Source: an uncultured Pelagibacteraceae bacterium (GTDB lineage Bacteria > Pseudomonadota > Alphaproteobacteria > Pelagibacterales > AG-422-B15). Taken from it: 62,439 bases of DNA. This document shows positions 54,235-62,439 of the stretch, one piece after another. The stretch spans positions 1-62,439 of the forward strand of contig CABZLP010000005.1 in assembly GCA_902526565.1 (NCBI GenBank), written 5' to 3'. Every line of letters starts with the position of its first letter. Within the stretch, counting starts at the first letter, position 1. Position numbers and translations under genes: made by a program. The notes under the pieces are model-generated. The model made no database searches. It saw only the letters and a program-made list of their open reading frames with translations, and was not told the origin of the DNA.

Positions 54235-55128
54235 TTACTTATAAAGATTGATTATAGCTTCAGCTAACTCTTCTGGCTGATCTTCTTGGATAAAATGACC
54301 ACCATGAATTAACTTGTGATTCATTCCTTCACAACCAGGAATTAATTTTTGAAATAGTTTTTCGCCTCCAGCAGAGACTTTGTCTTCAGTTCCGAATATT
54401 GTAACTGTTGGCTTTTTGAACTGCTTTAAAATTTTCCAAGCTTCTATATTTTCATGGACACTTGGAGCATCTGGATCCATGGGCACAAGAGTTGGAAACT
54501 GTCTTGCACATGCTAAATAGTCCTCGCCTGGAAAGGGAGCATTGTAGGCCTCAACTGCCTTATCTGATATTTTGTTGACTGTTCCTCCATATACAATTCT
54601 TCCAGAATTAAACTTTTCAACAGTTTGACTATATTTTTTCCAAGCATCAAACCCCTCTGAAGACCCTTTGCCAATAGGAAGCCAAGTATTTGAGAGTACA
54701 AGGCCATCAAATAGTTCAGGATGATTGGCAACCATTCTTAAACCAATAAGTCCTCCCCAATCTTGGGCAAAAAGAGTTATATTTTTTAAACCTAACTGGC
54801 TGATAATTTCAGATGTCCAAACTACATGTCTTTCATAAGTATATTCTTCTTTTTCTTTGATCTTATCTGATTTACCAAAACCAATTAAATCAGGGGCAAT
54901 TATACGTTTTCCACTTTTTTCCAACATGGGGATCATTTTTCTGTAAAGATATGACCATGTTGGCTCACCATGAAGAAGTAATATTGTTTCATCACTATTG
55001 CTGTTAACATCAACATAATGCATTCTGGCACTAAGATTATCAGCTATTTTAATCGTAATATAATTTTCACTAAAATTGTAATCTTCAAGATTATTGAAGT
55101 ATTCTTCTGGTGTCCTTAGAATTTCCAT
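54235..55128 (-). CDS. Alpha/beta hydrolase, haloalkane dehalogenase-like (HLD-I, DhlA type)
   Basis: The start is the ATG at 55128, giving MEILRTPEEYF, the family N-terminus; a TTG five codons earlier is less likely. 297 residues. HGEPTWSYLYRKMIP (53-67; oxyanion Glu, as in DhlA), IAPDLIGFGKSDK, nucleophile Asp123 with halide-binding Trp124 in AQDWGG, catalytic Asp in FGTEDKVSAG and His in HGGHFIQED. All features of subfamily I haloalkane dehalogenases are kept, so cleavage of carbon-halogen bonds is plausible; other esterase activity is possible. Confidence 0.85.
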   Translation of the reverse strand: MEILRTPEEYFNNLEDYNFSENYITIKIADNLSARMHYVDVNSNSDETILLLHGEPTWSYLYRKMIPMLEKSGKRIIAPDLIGFGKSDKIKEKEEYTYERHVVWTSEIISQLGLKNITLFAQDWGGLIGLRMVANHPELFDGLVLSNTWLPIGKGSSEGFDAWKKYSQTVEKFNSGRIVYGGTVNKISDKAVEAYNAPFPGEDYLACARQFPTLVPMDPDAPSVHENIEAWKILKQFKKPTVTIFGTEDKVSAGGEKLFQKLIPGCEGMNHKLIHGGHFIQEDQPEELAEAIINLYK

Positions 55129-55181
55129 AAACGAATAATACAATAAGATTAAAATAAAAAAATGCTAATTACCATCAATAA

Positions 55182-56420
55182 TTAATCTTCAAGGTATTCT
55201 TCTGCGTCAGGATAAAGCTCCATGGAAGTAGGGGCTGCACGACTACTGACTAAAACAGTATTTCCTTGCTCATCAAGTGGTACAGCTGTTCGAACTGACA
55301 TTCTGTATAAACCAAATAAACCTAAGCTAGAATGAGTCATAAATAGATAAATCCAGAAACCATTTGCTCCTACTAAGTCAATGGCTAACCCAGCTAAAAT
55401 TGGTCCAAGCGTAAGGCCAATACCCCCGGCCAATTGAAGACCTGAGCTTGCGGCAACCATTTCTTTTTTAGAAAGAAAGTCATTAGTATGTGCAATAGCA
55501 AGTGGATAAAGAGGGACAGTCAACCCACCAAAAATAAAAGTGATAGATATTAAAAAGAAAAAACTGTTTCCAAAAATTACTGCAAGTACAGCCAACAGTC
55601 CCGCTAACAATGAAACAATTACTATAATAGTTCTTCTATCGTATTTATCTGAGAGGTATCCAACAAGATACTGATTGATTGCGCCACCAATGATAAAGGT
55701 AAACATAAATATCGATACTTGTTGAACTGTCAAACCACTTGTAATTCCATAAATAGTCCCGATTCCCCATAATGCTCCATGAGCGAGGCCAGTAAGCATT
55801 GCAGCCACCACTCCTAAAGGTGAAGTTTTATACAATTCTTTAATTGATAAGAACTCAATTACACTAAAGTCTGGCTGCTTACTAACAACCACCAAAATGG
55901 GTACCAATGAAATTGAAATAAGTATTGAAACCAACATAAATAGTGAAGCAGTTTCTGGATCAGCAATATTTAAAAAAAGTTGTCCCAAAGCACTACCCGC
56001 CATACTTACCATCATGTAAACAGATAAGGCTTGACCTCGATTTTCATTTTCAGACAAGTCATTAATCCAACTTTCCGCTACTGTGTACATACCCACAAAA
56101 CACATTCCAGAAATGAATCTCATTAAAAACCATCCAAGAAAACTTACGTGAATTGAATGAAACAGAATTGATATTGATGCAATTGAAGCTAAAGCAGCAA
56201 ACATTCTTACATGTCCAACTTTTCTTATGCGATGTGGAATAATTAAAGCACCGCTTAAAAAACCTGCATAATAGCCGGTTAAGATTATACCAGCAGAAAG
56301 GGCAGAGTATCCTTCAATTGATGCTCTTACTCCAATAAGGCTTCCCTGAAGTCCATTGGCAAGCATCATCATGCCAACTCCGAAAAACAGAGCCCATGTC
56401 CCCTTGAGCAAATTATACAT
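55182..56420 (-). CDS. MFS transporter
   Basis: 412 residues, 12 hydrophobic helices. The pattern with LSDKYDRRTIIV (loop 8-9, MFS D-x-x-D-R-R) and ESWINDLSENENRGQALS in the first half fits the UMF2/YcaD-like group of MFS. Substrate unknown. The gene follows the ICMT-like methyltransferase after 19 bases on the same strand, so they may be co-transcribed. Confidence 0.88.
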   Translation of the reverse strand: MYNLLKGTWALFFGVGMMMLANGLQGSLIGVRASIEGYSALSAGIILTGYYAGFLSGALIIPHRIRKVGHVRMFAALASIASISILFHSIHVSFLGWFLMRFISGMCFVGMYTVAESWINDLSENENRGQALSVYMMVSMAGSALGQLFLNIADPETASLFMLVSILISISLVPILVVVSKQPDFSVIEFLSIKELYKTSPLGVVAAMLTGLAHGALWGIGTIYGITSGLTVQQVSIFMFTFIIGGAINQYLVGYLSDKYDRRTIIVIVSLLAGLLAVLAVIFGNSFFFLISITFIFGGLTVPLYPLAIAHTNDFLSKKEMVAASSGLQLAGGIGLTLGPILAGLAIDLVGANGFWIYLFMTHSSLGLFGLYRMSVRTAVPLDEQGNTVLVSSRAAPTSMELYPDAEEYLED

Positions 56421-56439
56421 AGTAATTTTAGAAATTAAT

Positions 56440-56937
56440 TCAAAGCCATCTTCTGACTGACTTCTTATAGTCTAAATAAACTTTTCCAAATTCTTTTTCA
56501 AGATATTTTTCCTCAGGTACTATGACCCCATAAGTGAGAAGCGGAACAGATATAGCAGCAGCAAAAATGTACCACCAAGAATTAAATGCAACCCCACAGC
56601 TTGATAAAATAATAACCATTGCAAGATAAATGGGATTTCTAGAAAATCTAAAACTTCCCCCCACAAATAATTGATGCTGTATTGATTTTGGATGAGGATT
56701 TTCTTCATTATCTGAGAATATTTTCAAAGTATAGATTGCTAGTAAGAATGACAAAACTGCAATAATTAATCCAATAATTAAAAATGCAACATTTCCCTCA
56801 AAAATTGGTAAATGAATTAAAAAACTATCGAGTAGGCTGGAAGTTAACAATCCCATCATCAGAGCATAAGGAGGGAAAAAAGTTGTTCGGGCCCCTTGGG
56901 CTCTAACAGGCTTTATAGGGTCATTTTCACTACTCAT
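56440..56937 (-). CDS. Isoprenylcysteine carboxyl methyltransferase-like membrane protein (ICMT/PEMT family)
   Basis: 165 residues, four or five hydrophobic helices. The diagnostic C-terminal half is FRFSRNPIYLAMVIIL (RxPxY SAM-binding motif) and VPEEKYLEKEFGKVYLDYKKSVRRWL (EExxL...F...Y..Y...V.R). In bacteria these enzymes methylate unknown membrane substrates. Divergent from hisI across 77 bases. Confidence 0.87.
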   Translation of the reverse strand: MSSENDPIKPVRAQGARTTFFPPYALMMGLLTSSLLDSFLIHLPIFEGNVAFLIIGLIIAVLSFLLAIYTLKIFSDNEENPHPKSIQHQLFVGGSFRFSRNPIYLAMVIILSSCGVAFNSWWYIFAAAISVPLLTYGVIVPEEKYLEKEFGKVYLDYKKSVRRWL

Positions 56938-57014
56938 ACATTTAATTTTTCTTTAATTTATTGAACATTTAATTTTTTTAAGTTAAACCCACGATAATTT
57001 ATTTTACAAGAAAA

Positions 57015-57482
57015 ATGATGTTTAAAAAGCGAAATTCAATAGAGCAGGTAGAAGAGAGCGAAGATCTTGCTCCAAAATTTGATGAGAAAGGTCTTATTGT
57101 AGTTACAACTATAGATCACCAAACAAAAGAGATCTTGATGACAGGATATATGAATGAAGAATCCCTAACCAAATCAATTGAGACTAAAGAGGCTCATTAT
57201 TATAGCAGGAGTCGGAAGACAATATGGCATAAAGGGGCGAAAAGTGGATATGTTCAAAAAATCAAAGAAATATTAATAGATGATGACCAAGACTCCCTAT
57301 GCATGATGGTTGACATTGGCGAAAATGGAGCTAGCTGCCACGTTGGTTATAAGTCTTGTTTTTATAGAGAAATTGACTTAGAAGATACAAAAAATAAACC
57401 GGGTTTAAGGTTTAAAACTACAAATAAAGTTTTTGATCCGAACATAGTTTATGGAGATGAACCTAACCCAACTAAACTATAA
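57015..57482 (+). CDS. hisI: Phosphoribosyl-AMP cyclohydrolase HisI
   Basis: Third step of histidine synthesis. 155 residues, stand-alone form without a HisE domain. GYMNEESLTKSIETKEAHYYSRSRK, WHKGAKSGYVQ, LIDDDQDSLCMMVD and ASCHVGYKSCFYR include the Zn-binding Cys and Mg-binding Asp clusters. The start could be ATG 57015 or the next codon at 57018. rpmF follows 13 bases later. Confidence 0.95.
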   Translation: MMFKKRNSIEQVEESEDLAPKFDEKGLIVVTTIDHQTKEILMTGYMNEESLTKSIETKEAHYYSRSRKTIWHKGAKSGYVQKIKEILIDDDQDSLCMMVDIGENGASCHVGYKSCFYREIDLEDTKNKPGLRFKTTNKVFDPNIVYGDEPNPTKL

Positions 57483-57495
57483 GGAATTTTTAGAA

Positions 57496-57681
57496 ATGGC
57501 TGTACCCAAGAGTAAGATATCAAATTCAAGACGAGGAATGAGAAGATCTCATCTAAGATTAAAAGGCAAAAACTTTATTGAAGACAAAGAGTCTGGTGAA
57601 ATGCGTTTACCTCATCACGTTGACATGACTACAGGCACATATAACGGAAAAAAAATCTTCACTCCAAAAGCTGAAAAATAA
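57496..57681 (+). CDS. rpmF: 50S ribosomal protein L32
   Basis: 61 residues starting MAVPKSKISNSRRGMRRSH, the alphaproteobacterial L32 N-terminus. The true start is the ATG at 57496, 15 bases after AAGGAA; an in-frame start at 57451 lies inside hisI. It lacks the four-cysteine zinc site of some L32 proteins, which is normal in this class. In many relatives plsX/fabH follow; here the next gene is convergent. Confidence 0.96.
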   Translation: MAVPKSKISNSRRGMRRSHLRLKGKNFIEDKESGEMRLPHHVDMTTGTYNGKKIFTPKAEK

Positions 57682-57684
57682 TTT

Positions 57685-58668
57685 CTAACCCCAACAGAGT
57701 TCAGCACCTATTTTCATCATCCCATTGGAATAAACTATTCCATTTTCTCTATCTTCACTGAGGAAACAGGGGCCATCAAGATCTATAAAATCTGCATTCT
57801 TGTATAAAGGTAGTATTTGCATCATTGAAACTGAGCTAGATACCATGCAGCCAAGCATAACCTTTAATCCTTTTACTTTTGCTTTTTTTTGAATTTTTAG
57901 GGCCTCAGTCAAACCACCAGTTTTATCTAACTTAATATTAATTGTATCATATTTTGCAGAGATTTTATCTAAATCAGAACTGTCGTGAAAAGACTCATCT
58001 GCACATATTGAGATAGGATAATTCATGTTCAACAATTTATCATCATTAGTTGATATCAGAGGCTGTTCTAACAGATCAATCTTAGTTCTTACAAAAAGAT
58101 CAATATTTTTATTTAAGTCGTCCACTTCAAAAGACTCATTAGCGTCAACTATAATTGTTGTATTGGGTAAATTCTCTCTTGCGTTAGTAAGAATTTTGTC
58201 TAAATTTTGATTATCTACTTTAATTTTTATTGTAGGGAATTGTCTATGGTCATAAATATCTTCAATCATTTTGTCTGGGTCATCCAATACAACTGTATAA
58301 CTGCTTGGAATTTCTTGAGGCTTTTGAATATCAAGCATTGACCATACAGACTTTTTATTTTTTTTACTTTCCAAATCCCAGAAAGCGCAATCTACAGCAT
58401 TCCTTGCAGCCCCATTATTAATAAATTGATCAAGATTTTCTCTGTTAATTTCTAAATTTTCAATACCATCTTTCAACTCTAATATTTCTTTTTGAACACT
58501 TTCCAAAGTTTCATTGTAACGTCCATAGGGAACGCATTCTCCTATTCCAATAAATTTATTATCAGTAAGCTTTACTTCAATTGTTTCGGCAGTATTTTTT
58601 GATTCCCTAGAAATATTAAAAGACTTATTTAACTTCCAAGATAAATGAGCAATATCAAGTTTAATCAT
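57685..58668 (-). CDS. dgcA: Enolase-superfamily racemase/epimerase, DgcA-like (N-acetyl-D-glutamate racemase; formerly dipeptide epimerase)
   Basis: 327 residues, MLE subgroup of the enolase superfamily. KxK as KIK (148-150), metal ligands Asp175 (VDANESF), Glu201 (LEQPL), Asp223 (CADESF), and second catalytic Lys at 246/249 (NIKLDKTGG). The family is often labelled L-Ala-D/L-Glu epimerase. The gene directly abutting upstream is a DUF1611/DgcN protein; in marine bacteria this pair (DgcN, DgcA) acetylates D-Glu and racemises N-acetyl-D-Glu to the L form. Assignment to this pathway is from context. Confidence 0.85.
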   Translation of the reverse strand: MIKLDIAHLSWKLNKSFNISRESKNTAETIEVKLTDNKFIGIGECVPYGRYNETLESVQKEILELKDGIENLEINRENLDQFINNGAARNAVDCAFWDLESKKNKKSVWSMLDIQKPQEIPSSYTVVLDDPDKMIEDIYDHRQFPTIKIKVDNQNLDKILTNARENLPNTTIIVDANESFEVDDLNKNIDLFVRTKIDLLEQPLISTNDDKLLNMNYPISICADESFHDSSDLDKISAKYDTINIKLDKTGGLTEALKIQKKAKVKGLKVMLGCMVSSSVSMMQILPLYKNADFIDLDGPCFLSEDRENGIVYSNGMMKIGAELCWG

Positions 58669-59664
58669 TTATATTTTTTCTAAAAGATCAATGAAAGGAT
58701 CCAAGCTGTCAGTTATTGGATCTATACAAGGTAGCTGATATTGGGATGAAATATCTTTTTTTATGTCACTTTTTTTATCTTTCATATAAGACGTATTAAG
58801 AGCAATACCAATGCAGTGAATATTTTTATTAGTTAATTTACCGCACTGAATTGTTTGTTCTATTACATCGCCAATACTGGGTAAAACAGCTTCCACGCCT
58901 CTCATTTGAGTTCTAGTTGGCTCGTGACAAACTATAAAAGCGTCTGGCTGACTTCCATGAAGTAGTCCAAGTGAAACCCCAGCAAATGAAGGGTGAAACA
59001 ATGAACCTTGTCCCTCAATTATATCCCAATGATCGCTATCATTATCAGGAGATAGCCATTCTACTGCTCCAGAAATAAAGTCAGATACAATAGCATCTAT
59101 AGCAATACCATTTTCAGCAATCAACACGCCAGTTTGACCAGTTGCCTTAAAAGATACTTTCATTTTTTTTTCAATCATCGCCTTCTCAAGGGCAAGCGCT
59201 GTATATTTTTTCCCAACCGAACAATCAGTGCCGACTGTCAGTAATCGCTTTCCAGTTCTTTTAAGTCCCTTCCCTGTGTCGAATTCAATGTTGTTATACC
59301 GGAGGTCGTGTAATTTTACACCATGCTTAATTGTAGCTTTAGATATTTCATCAAAAGAAGATAATCGACAATGCATGCCGCTAGCAATATCTAAGCCAAG
59401 TGATATTGCCTTTACAATTATATCGATCCATCCCTCAGGCATTTTTCCACCAGCGTTTACAACTCCAAGTACAAAAGTTTTGGCTCCACGCTTAACTGCT
59501 TCTTCTAACGAGATTTCATCAATGCCAAGACTTGATTTTGCATTCGGTAGGCTCATTTGGCCAATACACCATTCTGGGCGCCAGTAGTTAATTCCGGCAG
59601 CAGTCTTAATCGCCAATTCATCTTTTGCATCACCTAAAAATAATAAATATGGCTTGGATATCAT
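58669..59664 (-). CDS. dgcN: DUF1611 P-loop protein, DgcN-like (D-glutamate N-acetyltransferase)
   Basis: 331 residues. N-terminal Rossmann-like domain (FLGDAKDELAIKTAAGI...), then a P-loop domain with GTDCSVGKKYTA (145-156), KATGQTGVLIAENGIAID and IEGQGSLFHPSFAGVSLGLLHGS, the DUF1611 signature. DgcN is reported to N-acetylate D-glutamate in the marine DgcN-DgcA pathway. The epimerase gene begins at the base after its stop, so they form a two-gene unit. D-Glu would come from peptidoglycan turnover or dissolved D-amino acids. Confidence 0.85.
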   Translation of the reverse strand: MISKPYLLFLGDAKDELAIKTAAGINYWRPEWCIGQMSLPNAKSSLGIDEISLEEAVKRGAKTFVLGVVNAGGKMPEGWIDIIVKAISLGLDIASGMHCRLSSFDEISKATIKHGVKLHDLRYNNIEFDTGKGLKRTGKRLLTVGTDCSVGKKYTALALEKAMIEKKMKVSFKATGQTGVLIAENGIAIDAIVSDFISGAVEWLSPDNDSDHWDIIEGQGSLFHPSFAGVSLGLLHGSQPDAFIVCHEPTRTQMRGVEAVLPSIGDVIEQTIQCGKLTNKNIHCIGIALNTSYMKDKKSDIKKDISSQYQLPCIDPITDSLDPFIDLLEKI

Positions 59665-59707
59665 GTGATTAAGTCAGGACTTGCTGTGGAAAGAGTGGTT
59701 AGTAAAA

Positions 59708-59716
59708 TGTGGATAA
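59708..59716 (-). promoter_or_regulatory. Perfect DnaA-box match
   Basis: TTATCCACA on the minus strand. A one-mismatch relative, TTATTCATA, lies 4 bases further on + (59720-59728). The DNA around is AT-rich. By rough base composition one perfect match is expected by chance in a window this size, so this may mean nothing. Confidence 0.25.
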
Positions 59717-59788
59717 CTTTTATTCATAATTTTATTCTTGTAGCATAAAATGTCGTTTTCTAAAATTAAGGTTCGCAATGGAACGTTC

Positions 59789-60747
<959 letters not shown>

Positions 60748-60755
<8 letters not shown>

Positions 60756-61347
60756 CAAGACACCTAATTTTCTCAACTATCGGAAGATTTATTCTTTTTA
60801 GGTTTGAAAAAAATTCTTCTCCAGGAAGATATATTCGCATAGAGATAGAAAAATTTTCCTTCTCAGGACTTCTTAACCAATTCTTATTATTTAGCTCAGC
60901 TATAAATGTATCATCATTGGTGAAATATATTTCGAAACCACCTTCAAAGTTAAAATCGATAATTTCACTATTAAATGAATATAATTTTTCATTATTTTGA
61001 GTGAGAAAACCCTCATCGTCATACAATGTAATTGTCCACCATTTAGCCTCTATGTCTTCACCGGTTAACTTATAACTACAATTACCAATCAGAGAATTTT
61101 CTTCTATATCTATAGAAGTCGAAAAATAGGCTGCCTCAGGTTTTGCAAGAGCAAAAGTTCCAAATTGTGAGACAAAAGCACGTGTATAGATGTCTCGATT
61201 TGCATCTCCTGGAGAAGGCAATACTCTCCATATATCATTTTTAACAAAGCCTATTGAAGGGTAGATTTTATAAGAAATATAGGTGAAACCCGTTGCAACC
61301 AGGATTACTAGTAATAAATATATTAGGTATTTACGAAGTAAAATCAT
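60748..61347 (-). CDS. DUF1214 domain-containing membrane-anchored protein
   Basis: 199 residues. N-terminal membrane helix (about 7-25); DIYTRAFVSQFGTFALAKPEAAYF, CSYKLTGEDIEAKWWTITLYDDEGFL and NKNWLRSPEKENFSISMRIYLPG match the DUF1214 pattern. Pairs with the downstream DUF1254-like gene, overlapping by eight bases. Divergent from the ferredoxin-NADP reductase. Biochemical role unknown. Confidence 0.82.
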
Positions 61348-61399
61348 TGTATAATCAATAAATAATATTATTTAATATCATATAATTAGAGATAAACAA

Positions 61400-62425
61400 A
61401 TGTCTGAAACTATTAAGACAGACTGCTTGATTGTTGGCGCAGGACCGGTTGGACTATTTGCGGTATTTGAACTTGGAATACTTGGTCTTTCATGTGAAGT
61501 AGTCGATAATTTAGATAAGATTGGTGGGCAGTGTGCTGAACTGTATCCTGATAAACCGATTTATGATATACCAGCATTGCCAGAATGTACTGGGTTATCA
61601 CTTATTGAAAATCTTCAAAAGCAAATCAAACCTTTTAATACGTCTTTTCATTTAAACGAAAGAATTGACCAAATATCTAATGAAGGAGATCTTTGGATCA
61701 TAAAAACATCAGCAAATAAAATATTTGAAACACCAAATATATTCATTGCCGGAGGTGTTGGTTCTTTCGAGCCTAGAAAGCCACCAATAGAGAGCGTCTC
61801 AATGTTTGAAGGAAATGGAATTGAATACTCAATACCAAACAAAGACTATTACGCAGGTAAAAAAATTGTAATTTTTGGAGGAGGTGACTCAGCGCTTGAT
61901 TGGACTGTTGAGCTCTCTAAGATTGCATCTCACATTACTCTTGTGCATCGGCGAGATAAGTTCAAAGCCGCTCAACACACTGTCAGTCTAATGGAAGGGC
62001 TTGTCAAAGAGGGGAAAGTTGATCTAATTACTAACCATCAAATTTCAGATGTATTAGGAGATAAGCGTATCAAAAAAGCATTGATAAAGGACAAATCTGA
62101 TACGACCCAAGAAATTGAATGTGATGAAATATTAATATTTTATGGTCTTAAAATGGAATTGGGGCCAATTAATGATTGGGGATTAAATCTTAACGAAAAG
62201 CAAATTTCAGTTAATACTGAAAATTTTGAAACTAATTTACCAGGTGTATTTGCGATTGGAGATATCTCTTACTATCCGGGAAAGCTCAAGCTAATCTTAT
62301 CAGGCTTTCATGAGGCCGCACTGGCATCTCAAAAGGCTTTTGTTCGAGCAAAACCAGATGAAACATTGACATTTAGATACACCACTTCCTCAAGTGATAT
62401 TCAAAAAAAATTAGGAGTTAAATAG
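61400..62425 (+). CDS. Ferredoxin--NADP reductase (TrxR-like type)
   Basis: 341 residues, homodimeric thioredoxin-reductase-like FNR. FAD motif IVGAGPVGLFAVFELG (residues 11-26), KIGGQCAELYPDKPIYDIP, NADP motif VIFGGGDSALDW, HRRDKFKAA, and FAIGDISYYPGKLKLILSGFHEAALA near the end. The thioredoxin-reductase CxxC is absent, as expected for this FNR type. It probably reduces ferredoxin, and the 2Fe-2S ferredoxin 1.2 kb away is a plausible partner. Confidence 0.95.
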   Translation: MSETIKTDCLIVGAGPVGLFAVFELGILGLSCEVVDNLDKIGGQCAELYPDKPIYDIPALPECTGLSLIENLQKQIKPFNTSFHLNERIDQISNEGDLWIIKTSANKIFETPNIFIAGGVGSFEPRKPPIESVSMFEGNGIEYSIPNKDYYAGKKIVIFGGGDSALDWTVELSKIASHITLVHRRDKFKAAQHTVSLMEGLVKEGKVDLITNHQISDVLGDKRIKKALIKDKSDTTQEIECDEILIFYGLKMELGPINDWGLNLNEKQISVNTENFETNLPGVFAIGDISYYPGKLKLILSGFHEAALASQKAFVRAKPDETLTFRYTTSSSDIQKKLGVK

Positions 62426-62439
62426 TGTTGCAAAGGCTC

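Noticed and set aside
59228-59587. 119-residue plus-strand open frame over dgcN
   Set aside because: Antisense shadow; dgcN carries a clear P-loop and DUF1611 motifs on the other strand.

Overview
The window is a densely packed, strongly AT-rich stretch of an alphaproteobacterial chromosome. Evidence for the class: a circularly permuted (two-piece) tmRNA gene, an FtsZ tail ending in EIPSFLRRQ, a RHH_4 regulator beside fumC, a Mrp ATPase without the CxxC pair, a TrxR-like ferredoxin-NADP reductase, ThyX, and meso-DAP-type MurE together with LpxC/LpxB (Gram-negative envelope). Very short spacers, many ATGA-type overlaps and no mobile elements suggest a streamlined genome, as in free-living marine groups such as SAR11 or HIMB59-like lineages. 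The exact taxon cannot be fixed from the sequence alone. No tRNA, rRNA, insertion sequence, prophage or CRISPR array was seen.

Layout. (1) 1-17.5 kb: a nearly complete division and cell wall (dcw) cluster, all on +: tail of ftsZ, rsmH, ftsL, ftsI, murE, murF, mraY, murD, ftsW, murG, murC, murB, ddl, ftsQ, ftsA, then lpxC, bamD and ligA. ftsZ sits at the front of the cluster, directly coupled to rsmH, instead of in its usual place after ftsA. (2) 19.5-25.2 kb, mostly -: an M24 aminopeptidase P, a UvrD/PcrA helicase, a ribbon-helix-helix regulator and fumC. (3) 25.3-32.7 kb: a thioesterase, tmRNA on -, thyX, mrp, then hflK-hflC-DUF2065-degP-miaA (membrane protein quality control and tRNA modification). 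(4) 32.7-38 kb: branched-chain amino acid synthesis, ilvB-ilvH-ilvC, then leuA behind a leucine-rich leader peptide with attenuator hairpins. (5) 37.9-43.3 kb: the rod elongasome mreB-mreC-mreD-PBP2-rodA.

(6) 43.3-62.4 kb is more accessory: an L-arginine:glycine amidinotransferase homologue divergent from a PheA/TfdB-type flavoprotein with an altered FAD motif; two tandem paralogous tiny membrane proteins separated by a strong hairpin; a polar amino acid ABC importer without its ATPase; a GNAT acetyltransferase, two SDR enzymes, an HCCA-isomerase-like protein, lpxB, recX, a 42-residue basic protein with some resemblance to ArfA, a nitroreductase, a haloalkane-dehalogenase-like hydrolase, an MFS transporter, an ICMT-like methyltransferase, hisI, rpmF, a DgcN/DgcA-type D-glutamate catabolic pair, a 2Fe-2S ferredoxin, a DUF1214/DUF1254 pair and a ferredoxin-NADP reductase.

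The best candidates for undescribed biology are the ferredoxin leader (59.75-59.88 kb; a 30-codon ORF with atypical GC-rich codons overlapping two mutually exclusive hairpins), the tandem small membrane proteins (46.2-46.7 kb), the relocated ftsZ, the leu attenuator, the compact permuted tmRNA with a nine-residue encoded tag, and the small basic protein coupled to a nitroreductase. All functional calls were made by reading the sequence; no database search was run.
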